A stretch of 6,768 bases of DNA from an uncultured Bacteroidota bacterium (GCA_903879995.1 CAIRNW010000121.1:1-6768), one strand, 5' to 3'; positions 1 to 6,754 are shown, counted from the stretch's first letter. Translations and numbers: made by a program. Notes: generated from the sequence alone by a model not told the origin.

Positions 1-339
1 CTGAGCAGTCCCGGGTATTGGTGGGCTGGCTCTAGTTATGAGTGGAGCTTTGATCATGCTAACCCAACCAGCTCCTTTAAAGAACAAACGGTAAGTGCCT
101 TGGAGAAGTGGCTGGCCATTCCTTTTGAAGTAGTGGAACAGCGTGCTGCAATTCGGATGGGTACTATGGAAAGAAGACCGCTGGTAGGTTTTGATTCGCC
201 CGAAAAAAAATGGGGTCTACTCAATGGATTGGGTACCAAAGGCTGTTCGCTAGCCCCCTACTTTGCCCATCAGTTAGTAGAAAATTTAGTAAAGGGAACC
301 GTCATTGACCCGGAGGCTAATTGGACTCGTTTTCAATAA
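1..339 (+). CDS. FAD-dependent oxidoreductase (DAO/DadA-type), C-terminal part
   Basis: The reading frame is open from the first base of the window, so the gene begins upstream; 112 C-terminal residues are visible. The segment matches the end of the DAO fold (D-amino-acid oxidase/glycine oxidase superfamily). An aromatic-rich strand (GYWWAGSSYEW, about residues 5-15) is followed by an R-R-P-x-x-G-F-D element (residues 58-65). Next comes GLGTKGCSLAPYFA (76-89), the Gly-rich loop and helix that in this family cover the flavin and are followed by an amphipathic helix and a closing R-F (110-111). Family members oxidise amines or amino acids with FAD in the cytosol, but the substrate cannot be told from this fragment and the N-terminal dinucleotide-binding GxGxxG is outside the window. 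It is the first visible gene of a same-strand run, 40 bp before the small membrane protein gene. Confidence 0.8.
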   Translation: MSSPGYWWAGSSYEWSFDHANPTSSFKEQTVSALEKWLAIPFEVVEQRAAIRMGTMERRPLVGFDSPEKKWGLLNGLGTKGCSLAPYFAHQLVENLVKGTVIDPEANWTRFQ

Positions 340-379
340 AAAGGGCTGTTTTTCTTACCTTTCCGCATCGAAGTTACCT

Positions 380-790
380 ATGCAAAACCCCCAAGAAACT
401 ATCTACTCTATTCCGGCGCGATTCAGACGTATGGAGAACCTTCATATTGTATTTTGGATCATAAAAGATATGAGCTGGTGTATGGGATGGAAAGTGCTGG
501 GAATTGCAATGATTGTTCCCACACTGCTCGTAGCCCTTTTTATTTCATGGAGAACCCGTCATATTCATTCCGAATTAGCCCATAACCTGGCCGTAGCTTT
601 TTGGATTTGCGCTAACTCCACCTGGATGATCATGGAATTTATTAAGCAAGATGAAACTATTTTTTTGGGGTGGCTCACCGGAAAACAACTTTCTATGATC
701 CCCTTTATTATTGGATCTGTGATCTTGCTACATTATTACCTCATTCAGCGCCCTCGAGAAATTAAATTAAAAAGAACCACCACCCTCTGA
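380..790 (+). CDS. Conserved small membrane protein of unknown function
   Basis: I do not know a function for this 136-residue protein. It is hydrophobic, with three likely membrane segments at about residues 38-57, 67-87 and 104-123. A preceding amphipathic stretch (ENLHIVFWIIKDMSWCMGWK, about 19-38) could lie on or enter the membrane. Distinctive residues are Trp-rich (W26, W33, W37, W57, W75, W82), together with E65-L-A-H-N-L in the second segment and W75-I-C-A-N-S-T-W-M-I-M-E-F. The C-terminus is basic (RPREIKLKR), suggesting a cytoplasmic end. There is no signal peptide and no recognisable catalytic motif. From memory, similar unnamed proteins occur in other Bacteroidota; I could not verify this. 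The start at 380 is chosen because the longer frame from 305 overlaps the upstream gene by 35 bp. The ATG at 431 (MENLHIVF, giving 119 residues) is a serious alternative because the conserved-looking part begins there. aspS starts 21 bp after the stop, suggesting co-transcription. Confidence 0.72.
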   Translation: MQNPQETIYSIPARFRRMENLHIVFWIIKDMSWCMGWKVLGIAMIVPTLLVALFISWRTRHIHSELAHNLAVAFWICANSTWMIMEFIKQDETIFLGWLTGKQLSMIPFIIGSVILLHYYLIQRPREIKLKRTTTL

Positions 791-811
791 AACCTTAACT
801 GCCGAAAGATT

Positions 812-2644
812 ATGTATAGATCGCATACCTGTGGAGAATTACGTTTACAAGACAAGGGAAAAAATGTGCAGTTAGCGGGTTGGGTGCAAACTGTTAGAAA
901 ATATGGTGCCATCACGTTTGTTGATTTGAGAGACCGCTATGGAGTTACGCAGTTGCTGTTTGGTGAAACGATTAACTCACAACTAGATTCGAATCCATTA
1001 GGACGCGAGTTTGTACTCCAGGTGAATGGAACAGTCATTGAACGTAGTAATAAAAACACACAGCTACCCACTGGAGAAGTTGAAATAGATGTTCAATCCT
1101 ACTCCATATTAAATCGTGCCGCCGTTCCTCCTTTTACAATCCAAGACGACACCGACGGTGGGGACGATCTTCGCATGAAGTATCGTTTTTTAGATTTAAG
1201 AAGAAATCCCGTTAGACAAAATCTGGAGTTGCGGTATGCCGTGAATAGGGCTGCTCGTAATTATTTACATCAGCAAAATTTCCTGGATATTGAAACGCCA
1301 TTCCTGATCAAATCTACTCCGGAAGGCGCACGTGATTTTGTAGTTCCCTCCCGAATGAATCCTGGGCAATTCTACGCGTTGCCACAATCTCCACAAACAT
1401 TCAAGCAATTACTGATGGTAAGTGGCTATGACCGCTACTACCAAATTGTAAAATGTTTTCGAGATGAGGATCTCCGTGCTGACAGACAACCGGAGTTCAC
1501 TCAAATTGACTGTGAAATGTCCTTTGTAGAACAAGAGGACATTCTCAATATGTTTGAAGGCTTGATCAAGCACATCTTCCAGGAAGTGAAAGGAATTTCC
1601 TACACAGACCCGGTAGCGCGTATGACTTGGGAGGAAGCCATGTGGAAATTTGGGAATGACAAACCAGATATTCGATTTGAAATTCCTATCCTCAATTTAA
1701 AAAAACCTTCCTCCGTTTTTCAGGATCGGAACGACAGCCGCAACTTAATTGAGGGAGCTTCCTTTAATGTATTTGACGAGGCAGAAACCGTGCTGGCTAT
1801 TGCCATTCCAGGGGCTGCGGAGTTCACCCGAAAACAAACAGATGAATTAACGGAGTGGGTAAAGCGCCCTCAGATTGGAATGAAAGGGTTGGCAACTATT
1901 CGATACAATGCTGATGGAACTTGCAAAAGCAGTATCGATAAGTTTTATGATCAAGAAAAAATAAAAGCCATTGCCGTAGCAGCAAGTGCCCATCCCGGCG
2001 ATTTAGTACTGATTTTAGCAGGGGCAGAAGAGAGAACTAGAAAAGCAATCAGTGAGCTTCGGTTGGAGATGGGTGAGCGCCTAGGGTTGCGCAAACCCAA
2101 TGAATATAAATTACTCTGGGTGCTGGACTTCCCACTTTTTGAATATGACGAAGAAGGAAACCGTTGGGTTGCCCGTCACCATCCTTTTACTGCTCCGAAG
2201 CCAGCGCAGATCAAGACGATGATTGAGAACAATCCTAAGATTGAAGATGCGGCCAACTATTTGCAACACCCTTACGCTTCTATTAAGGCAAATGCCTATG
2301 ACATGGTATTGAATGGAAACGAAATTGGAGGTGGTTCAATAAGAATTTTCCAACGGGAGCTACAGGAAAAAATGTTTGAGGCACTTGGAATGAGTAGCGA
2401 AGAACAACAGCACAAATTTGGATTCTTACTTGGTGCTTTTGAATATGGAGCGCCTCCACATGGAGGAATTGCTTTTGGGTTTGATCGGCTATGTGCACTT
2501 TTAGGAGGCAGTGAAAGCATACGCGACTTTATTGCCTTCCCCAAAAACAATGCAGGTAGAGATGTAATGCTAGATGCCCCGGCTACCATTGATGAAATAC
2601 AACTAAAGGAATTACAGATTCGAACAGACGTAAAGAATGCTTGA
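812..2644 (+). CDS. aspS: Aspartyl-tRNA synthetase (bacterial type)
   Basis: Attaches L-aspartate to tRNA(Asp) in the cytosol using ATP. It is a class IIb synthetase of 610 residues, close to the usual bacterial length of about 590. Domains in order: N-terminal OB-fold anticodon-binding domain (about 1-105, with [20 protein letters not shown]); class II catalytic core with motif 1 around [16 protein letters not shown] (161-176); QSPQ substrate loop (192-195); motif 2 [18 protein letters not shown] (216-233), which contacts ATP and the acceptor stem. The bacteria-specific GAD insertion follows at about 300-425, then HHPFT (456-460), GGGS (506-509) and motif 3 [10 protein letters not shown] (551-560) with the ATP-binding R559. 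All expected catalytic residues are present. The ATG at 812 gives [11 protein letters not shown], matching the usual N-terminus; there is no Shine-Dalgarno sequence, as is common in Bacteroidota. The stop codon abuts the stop codon of the convergent E1 gene. Confidence 0.98.
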   Translation: MYRSHTCGELRLQDKGKNVQLAGWVQTVRKYGAITFVDLRDRYGVTQLLFGETINSQLDSNPLGREFVLQVNGTVIERSNKNTQLPTGEVEIDVQSYSILNRAAVPPFTIQDDTDGGDDLRMKYRFLDLRRNPVRQNLELRYAVNRAARNYLHQQNFLDIETPFLIKSTPEGARDFVVPSRMNPGQFYALPQSPQTFKQLLMVSGYDRYYQIVKCFRDEDLRADRQPEFTQIDCEMSFVEQEDILNMFEGLIKHIFQEVKGISYTDPVARMTWEEAMWKFGNDKPDIRFEIPILNLKKPSSVFQDRNDSRNLIEGASFNVFDEAETVLAIAIPGAAEFTRKQTDELTEWVKRPQIGMKGLATIRYNADGTCKSSIDKFYDQEKIKAIAVAASAHPGDLVLILAGAEERTRKAISELRLEMGERLGLRKPNEYKLLWVLDFPLFEYDEEGNRWVARHHPFTAPKPAQIKTMIENNPKIEDAANYLQHPYASIKANAYDMVLNGNEIGGGSIRIFQRELQEKMFEALGMSSEEQQHKFGFLLGAFEYGAPPHGGIAFGFDRLCALLGGSESIRDFIAFPKNNAGRDVMLDAPATIDEIQLKELQIRTDVKNA

Positions 2645-4744
2645 TTAGTTGTTCAGCAATTGATTGAGTCTTTCCGCTACTTTTTCTGGATTTGGCAACA
2701 TGGCCTGCTCTAGTTTAATATTCATCGGTACAGCAGGCAAATCCAAGGCACCCATTACTTGCACAGGAGCATCCAGGGATTGAAAGCAATGCGTGGCAAT
2801 TCTTCCCGCTAATGCCTCTGCAAAGGAATTACGCTGCTGTTCTTCCGTCAAAACCAATGCTTTTCCATGTTGTCTTACACGGGAATAAATCAAGTCCTCA
2901 TCCAATGGATACAAGGTACGCAGATCAATAATTTCGATCTGTCCAGGAAATTGTTTGGCTGCAGCCAAAGCCCAATGTACACCCATGCCATAGGTGATCA
3001 CTACCAAAGTAGATCCTAGTTCCTGTTGTACAGAATCAGCATCTAGCACAATGGATGCCTTCCCTAGTGGAATGCAATAGTCAGCGTCAGGCTCTGGTGT
3101 TTTTGCAAATTCAGTACCCGGCACCTTACTCCAGTAAAGTCCTTTATGCTCCATCATCACCACTGGATTAGGATCAAGGAATGCTGCTTTCATCAGGCCT
3201 TTCATATCAGCAGCATTAGAAGGATAAACTACTTTAATACCCTTTACAGTTAGTAAGGTAGATTCAACAGAACCACTATGGTAAGGTCCTCCTCCACCAT
3301 ATGCTCCTATTGGAACACGCAAGATCATAGGTATTGGAAATTTACCCATCGATAAATAACAACTCTTAGAGAGTTCAGTGACTAACTGATTAAAACCGGG
3401 ATAGATATAGTCTGCAAATTGTACTTCAACAATGGGGCGTAAACCAGCCGCCGCCATTCCTGCAGTTGAACCTACAATGTAGGCTTCTTGTATGGCTGTA
3501 TTGAAAACACGGTGATCCCCAAATTGTTCCGCCAAGGTAGCCGCCTCTCTAAAAACCCCGCCTAGCCTTCTTCCAACATCCTGACCATAGAGTATGGCTT
3601 CAGGATGTGCTTCCATGATTTCTCGAATGGCAAATAAAGCAGCATCCACCATGGGAATTTTTTGCCCCTGACCCATGTCTCTTTTTCCGCTCTCCTCCAC
3701 TACTGGAGTGGGAGCATAAATATGATCTGAAACTGTTGCAGGATCTGGCTCAGCTGCAGCGATAGCTCGTTCAAATTCTTTTTCAATAAACGCGATAGCC
3801 TCCTGTTCTATTGCAAGTACTTCTTCTTCATCACCTAATAAGGCAACTAATCTTTTTCGGAGTTTAAGGAATGGATCATGTGCCAGATGTTTTTGCCAGT
3901 CCTCGTCTGTTCGATAAAACTCCTTACGTACTCCACTGGTATGATGACCTAATAAAGGCACTTGTGCATGAATTAAACAAGGTTGTCTATTCTTCCGAAC
4001 TTGTCCTACAACCTCTTGTAATACTGAATAAGAGGCCTCAAAATCACTACCATCCACCTGAACCCGATTCAACCCTTTAAAACCAGCAGCAAATTCAAAT
4101 GCATTCATTGCTCTGGCTTCACTCGCCGTTACACTGATACCCCAATTATTATCCTGGACCAAAAAGATGATAGGCAATTTTTTTAAAACCGCCACTTGCA
4201 GGGCTTCACTCACTTCGCCTTCTGTAACACTGGCATCTCCTAGGGAACAAATCACTACAGGAGCTTGCGAAGCTTTCATAAAGGCAGGAAGCGTCTTATC
4301 AATCTCTGCACCTCTCTCTTTTTGAATACGAACCCATTCTTCCCAATATTGAATACCATGTGCAATGCCTGTTGTGGGAATAGCCTGCATACCTGTTGCG
4401 CTAGACTGATGGATGATCACTGGCTTCCCTTTGCCATTATAACTGGGATGACTGTAATACTCTCTTCCCCCAGAAAATGGATCCTCCGCTTTGGCTAGTA
4501 ATTGTAGCATCAATTCATAGGGAGAAAAACCAAGACCTAACAATAAGCTCTCATCGCGGTAATACGGACTCACAAAGTCTTGTGGCTGCAACTGAAAGGC
4601 TGCCGCTAATTGTATAGCTTCATGCCCCCTAGATGTAGAGTGAACATAGGTGCAAACTGATCGATTGGCCTCGTAGGTAGATGCCATCGCTCGCACCTGA
4701 CACATCAGGGAAAACGCACGGCGGAGTAAAGCGAGGTCTTGCAT
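2645..4744 (-). CDS. 2-oxo acid dehydrogenase E1, fused alpha-beta (thiamine diphosphate-dependent)
   Basis: This is the decarboxylating E1 component of a 2-oxo acid dehydrogenase complex. It normally passes an acyl group to the lipoyl domain of E2. The 699 residues join an E1-alpha half (about 1-345) and an E1-beta half (about 362-699) that are separate subunits in classical pyruvate or branched-chain enzymes. The alpha half shows RGHEA (39-43), YYRDES (61-66), the thiamine diphosphate motif GDASVTEGE...DNNWGIS (169-204) and GHHTSGVR (266-273), equivalent to the GHHS loop of branched-chain E1-alpha. The linker (about 300-360) is charged and Glu/Ala-rich. The beta half shows YGQDVGRRLGGVFR (386-399), NTAIQEAYIVG (415-425) with the cofactor-activating E420, and GGGGPYHSGS (483-492) with H489. 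The third residue of the GDG motif is Ala. The His-His loop and the prevalence of iso-branched fatty acids in Bacteroidota favour a branched-chain substrate, but this is inference; pyruvate is possible. It starts 13 bp after the FAHD1-like gene. No E2 or E3 gene is in the window. Confidence 0.93.
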   Translation of the reverse strand: MQDLALLRRAFSLMCQVRAMASTYEANRSVCTYVHSTSRGHEAIQLAAAFQLQPQDFVSPYYRDESLLLGLGFSPYELMLQLLAKAEDPFSGGREYYSHPSYNGKGKPVIIHQSSATGMQAIPTTGIAHGIQYWEEWVRIQKERGAEIDKTLPAFMKASQAPVVICSLGDASVTEGEVSEALQVAVLKKLPIIFLVQDNNWGISVTASEARAMNAFEFAAGFKGLNRVQVDGSDFEASYSVLQEVVGQVRKNRQPCLIHAQVPLLGHHTSGVRKEFYRTDEDWQKHLAHDPFLKLRKRLVALLGDEEEVLAIEQEAIAFIEKEFERAIAAAEPDPATVSDHIYAPTPVVEESGKRDMGQGQKIPMVDAALFAIREIMEAHPEAILYGQDVGRRLGGVFREAATLAEQFGDHRVFNTAIQEAYIVGSTAGMAAAGLRPIVEVQFADYIYPGFNQLVTELSKSCYLSMGKFPIPMILRVPIGAYGGGGPYHSGSVESTLLTVKGIKVVYPSNAADMKGLMKAAFLDPNPVVMMEHKGLYWSKVPGTEFAKTPEPDADYCIPLGKASIVLDADSVQQELGSTLVVITYGMGVHWALAAAKQFPGQIEIIDLRTLYPLDEDLIYSRVRQHGKALVLTEEQQRNSFAEALAGRIATHCFQSLDAPVQVMGALDLPAVPMNIKLEQAMLPNPEKVAERLNQLLNN

Positions 4745-4757
4745 CGTACTGTTGGAA

Positions 4758-5369
4758 CTAGTTTATCAGAATGTCAAATAATGAATCGTCTTCTAAAAAA
4801 CCTTCCAGCTGATCGCCAGGTTCTACAGGTCCTACACCAGCCGGTGTACCTGTAAAAATCAAATCGCCGGGCTCTAACGTAAAATAATTTGAAACATGTG
4901 AGATAATGGCTTCAAAGGAATTGATCATGGCAGCGGTATGGCCCTGCTGTACCAATTCTTTGTTTTTATAGAGACAAAAATGAATATCCTTTTTGTTTTT
5001 ATATTGATCCGCAGGTCGCCACTCCCCTACTACGGCGGACTGATCAAATGCCTTTGCCTTTTCCCAGGGAAGACCCTTGTCTTTTAAACGCTGTTGTACA
5101 TCTCGAGCCGTAAAATCAATACCCACTGTCATGGCATCGTAGGAAGTAGTCGCTGTTTCCAGATCAATACAACAAACTTTTTTAGCGATCCGCAACACTA
5201 TTTCGCATTCGTAGTGCAAATCATTCGAAAAAGAAGGTATCACAAAAGGACCGGGAAGAGGGAGCACTGCAGTAGAAGGCTTTAAAAAAATAACAGGTTC
5301 CGTAGGCACTTCATTTCCTAATTCCTTGGCATGTGCCACATAATTTCGTCCAATACAAATTATTTTCAT
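4758..5369 (-). CDS. FAHD1-like acylpyruvase / fumarylacetoacetate hydrolase family protein
   Basis: A 203-residue member of the FAH superfamily, the size of a single FAH domain, closest in my reading to human FAHD1 (acylpyruvate hydrolase and oxaloacetate decarboxylase). The N-terminal GRNYVAHAKE carries H13 and E16, at the spacing of the FAHD1 catalytic His-Glu pair. FLKPSTA (28-34) is followed by the metal-binding acidic residues E54 and E56 (HYECEI) and D85 (GIDFTARDVQ). KGLPWEKAKAFD (98-109) carries K106, equivalent to the FAHD1 active-site lysine, and GTPAGVG (174-180) is the C-terminal signature. The catalytic set appears complete. It would use Mg or Mn in the cytosol to hydrolyse acylpyruvates or decarboxylate oxaloacetate; which activity applies here cannot be read from sequence. 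It lies 16 bp after pth and 13 bp before the E1 gene, consistent with one transcript. The start ATG gives MKIICIGRNY, the expected beginning of the fold; no Shine-Dalgarno sequence is seen. Confidence 0.92.
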   Translation of the reverse strand: MKIICIGRNYVAHAKELGNEVPTEPVIFLKPSTAVLPLPGPFVIPSFSNDLHYECEIVLRIAKKVCCIDLETATTSYDAMTVGIDFTARDVQQRLKDKGLPWEKAKAFDQSAVVGEWRPADQYKNKKDIHFCLYKNKELVQQGHTAAMINSFEAIISHVSNYFTLEPGDLIFTGTPAGVGPVEPGDQLEGFLEDDSLFDILIN

Positions 5370-5385
5370 GATAGCAGCAGTTGAA

Positions 5386-5958
5386 TTAAGCGAATGAAAG
5401 ATTATTATACTGATTCATGGCTGTGGCAATTCCCTGTGTGGCAAAAACTCCGATCGCCTCTACAGCCGCATCAATCTTTTTTTGAACAAGCGGCTCCTCA
5501 TCCTTTTTCCATTTACTTAATACAAAGTCTGCTTGCATTCCTTTTGGGAAATCGCTTCCAATACCAAATCGTAGTTTGGGATACTCGGTGGTGCCTATAC
5601 TCTCTTGTATACTTTTCAACCCATTGTGGCCTGCATCACTTCCTCCTGGTTTGATGCGGATCTTATCCAGGGCAGTAGCCAAATCGTCTACAATGACCAG
5701 AAGATTAGCGCGATCAATATTTTCCTTTTCCATCCAATACTTAACCGCCTTACCACTGAGATTCATATAGGTAGTGGGGCAGATGCAAACAAATACTTTT
5801 CCCTTCCACTTAATTTCAGCATGATATGCTAACCGACCGATAGAAAATTGTCCCTGATGTTTTTGCAAAAAAGAAGCCACTACATCAAACCCAATATTAT
5901 GACGGGTATGTGCATATTCATCCCCAACATTACCTAAACCAACAATTAGATACTTCAT
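5386..5958 (-). CDS. pth: Peptidyl-tRNA hydrolase
   Basis: Cleaves the ester bond of peptidyl-tRNAs dropped from stalled ribosomes, freeing tRNA; essential in most bacteria and cytosolic. The 190 residues match the usual bacterial Pth length. Key positions are visible: GLGN with N10 (7-10), RHNIGFD with catalytic H20 (19-25), TTYMNLSG with N66 (62-69), VDD with D91 equivalent to E. coli D93, and GSDAGHNGLKSI (106-117) with H111 and N112. The segment between D91 and the GHNG loop reads DDLATALDKIRIKPGG where many homologues have DELDLP-x-G, a variation outside the catalytic residues. The start at 5958 (MKYLIVGLGN) fits the family exactly. A longer frame from 6006 is rejected because its extra 16 residues read through the terminator hairpin. 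The upstream gene is rplY, a common pairing, but a strong terminator separates them. fahd1-like and E1 genes follow closely. Confidence 0.97.
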   Translation of the reverse strand: MKYLIVGLGNVGDEYAHTRHNIGFDVVASFLQKHQGQFSIGRLAYHAEIKWKGKVFVCICPTTYMNLSGKAVKYWMEKENIDRANLLVIVDDLATALDKIRIKPGGSDAGHNGLKSIQESIGTTEYPKLRFGIGSDFPKGMQADFVLSKWKKDEEPLVQKKIDAAVEAIGVFATQGIATAMNQYNNLSFA

Positions 5959-5992
5959 AGACAAGAGGAGTTCAAAGATCGGCCTTCCGCAA

Positions 5993-6026
5993 CAAAAAAC
6001 CCGCATCTTACGAGGCGGGTTTTTTG
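5993..6026 (-). terminator. Bidirectional intrinsic terminator between rplY and pth
   Basis: A perfect 12-bp inverted repeat: arm CAAAAAACCCGC (5993-6004), a 10-base loop (6005-6014), and arm GCGGGTTTTTTG (6015-6026). The five-pair GC core is flanked by six A/T pairs, so on either strand the hairpin is followed by a run of six U. It begins 24 bp after the rplY stop on the - strand and should end that transcript. By symmetry it could also stop transcription in the + direction. It lies 34 bp upstream of the pth start codon. Confidence 0.9.
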
Positions 6027-6049
6027 CATTATTGTCGTTAGACGAATCA

Positions 6050-6676
6050 CTACTTTTTCGCAGCAGGCGCGGCAGGTGCTGCTGCAGCAGGAGCCGCAGC
6101 AGCTGTAGGAGCTGCAGCCTCTTCTTGTTTCAATTGACGTGTGAGCACTACTGAAGCGATAGGAATACGGGGTGAATTCAGGAATTCAAATTCAGCAATT
6201 TTTACATCCTCAACCCGGATATTACCATTTAGCTCAAGGTTATCTACATTCACTTCAATTTGCTCGCGAAGATACTTAGGGAAAGTTTTAACTTTTAAAG
6301 ACTTCATTTTGGTAATTAGTTTACCTCCGTCTTTAACACCCTTAGAAGCTCCAACAAACTTAAGTGGAATGTTTGCAATCACTTTTTTGTCTTCTACCAG
6401 TTCCAGTAAATCTACATGGATCAGATCGTCATTCACCTTATCAAACTGTAAGTCTTTAAGGATAGTACGATACGTTTTACCCTCTAATTTCACTTCACAA
6501 AATTGGAAGCTGGGCGTGTACACCAGTTTTTTGAAAGCCGCGGCAGGAGCAGCAAAATTGATCTCCTGCGCACCCCCATAAATTACACCGGGCACCATTT
6601 CCTGAGAGCGTAGTTGGCGGGTGGCTGCTTTGCCAAATCCGGTCCTCAGTTGTCCTTCGATTGTAATCGTGTTCAT
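6050..6676 (-). CDS. rplY: 50S ribosomal protein L25 / general stress protein Ctc
   Basis: Binds 5S rRNA in the central protuberance of the large ribosomal subunit. At 208 residues it is the two-domain Ctc/TL5 form rather than the 94-residue E. coli L25. The N-terminal 5S-binding beta domain (about 1-95) shows RTGFGKAATRQLRSQEMVPGVIYGG (11-35), with the basic GK and the VPGVIYG signature, and KDLQFDKVNDDLIHVDLLE (74-92). The C-terminal beta domain (about 98-182) includes KGVKDGGKL (112-120) and FPKYLREQIEVNVDNLELN (132-150). A low-complexity Ala/Pro tail ending in KK occupies 187-208. The ATG at 6676 gives the family N-terminus; the preceding 25 bases are A-rich with no Shine-Dalgarno sequence. 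It has its own predicted promoter in the 92 bp upstream and a strong terminator downstream, so it may be monocistronic. In many bacteria prs lies upstream; that region is outside the window. Confidence 0.97.
   Translation of the reverse strand: MNTITIEGQLRTGFGKAATRQLRSQEMVPGVIYGGAQEINFAAPAAAFKKLVYTPSFQFCEVKLEGKTYRTILKDLQFDKVNDDLIHVDLLELVEDKKVIANIPLKFVGASKGVKDGGKLITKMKSLKVKTFPKYLREQIEVNVDNLELNGNIRVEDVKIAEFEFLNSPRIPIASVVLTRQLKQEEAAAPTAAAAPAAAAPAAPAAKK
6053..6118 (-). repeat. Low-complexity Ala/Pro-coding tail of rplY
   Basis: The last 22 codons of rplY encode a tail of Ala with interspersed Pro and one Thr, ending in Lys-Lys. At DNA level it is an imperfect GCN/CCN run, distinctly richer in GC than the rest of the window. 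Synonymous codons vary (gca, gct, gcg, gcc), so it is not a pure microsatellite, although slippage or unequal crossing over may change its length. Disordered Ala/Pro/Glu-rich tails are familiar at the C-terminus of long L25 proteins. Confidence 0.75.
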
Positions 6677-6713
6677 GTCTATTTTGTTTTATTGGTTCAA
6701 TTTCCTTTCAGCT

Positions 6714-6750
6714 GAGAATACACAAAGAGACTGGTTATGCTCTTATTCTC
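6714..6750. repeat. Inverted repeat bracketing the rplY promoter
   Basis: GAGAATA at 6714-6720 is repeated in inverted orientation as TATTCTC at 6744-6750: perfect 7-bp arms, 23 bases apart, centres 30 bp apart. Inside the arms are further short complementary bases (AGAG at 6727-6730 on the + strand against CTCT at 6740-6743, allowing a 5/6-base asymmetry). One arm touches the predicted -33 element and the other covers the predicted transcription start. It could be an operator with half-sites about three helical turns apart, or a chance repeat; if the promoter call is wrong it could fold as an RNA hairpin. Confidence 0.5.
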
Positions 6751-6754
6751 AAAA
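6723..6754 (-). promoter_or_regulatory. Predicted Bacteroidota-type promoter of rplY
   Basis: On the - strand, TTTTG (6754-6750) is followed after 19 bases by TCTCTTTG (6730-6723). The Bacteroidota primary sigma factor recognises TTG about 33 bases and TAnnTTTG about 7 bases before the transcription start, separated by roughly 17-23 bases. Here the -33 TTTG is intact, and the -7 element matches 5 of 6 fixed positions (C instead of A at the second). Transcription would begin near 6716-6718, giving an untranslated leader of about 40 bases. Prediction from motif and spacing only. Confidence 0.6.

Noticed and set aside
356..363. TACCTTTC, a possible -7 element before the small membrane protein gene
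   Set aside because: The final G of TAnnTTTG is missing and there is no TTG at 17-23 bases upstream, so it is not supported as a promoter.
305..379. An upstream start for the small membrane protein at 305
   Set aside because: It overlaps the end of the oxidoreductase by 35 bp, and the added residues look unlike the rest of the protein; starts at 380 or 431 are more plausible.
2283..2589. Two overlapping open frames antisense to the 3' part of aspS (71 and 97 codons)
   Set aside because: They lie wholly inside the conserved aspS motif 3 region and have low-complexity, shadow-like composition.
3871..4498. Two + strand open frames inside the E1 gene (69 and 77 codons)
   Set aside because: They are antisense to conserved E1-alpha motifs and have no features of their own.
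5394..5832. Three + strand open frames across pth
   Set aside because: They are mutually overlapping shadows of pth without domain signal or upstream promoter.
5959..6006. A longer pth reading frame starting at 6006, adding 16 N-terminal residues
   Set aside because: The extension begins inside the terminator hairpin loop, and the family N-terminus (MKYLIVGLGN) begins exactly at 5958.
6141..6581. A 146-codon open frame antisense to rplY
   Set aside because: It is a Ser/Thr-rich shadow of the rplY reading frame, with no recognisable domain and no start context; rplY is certain in this stretch.
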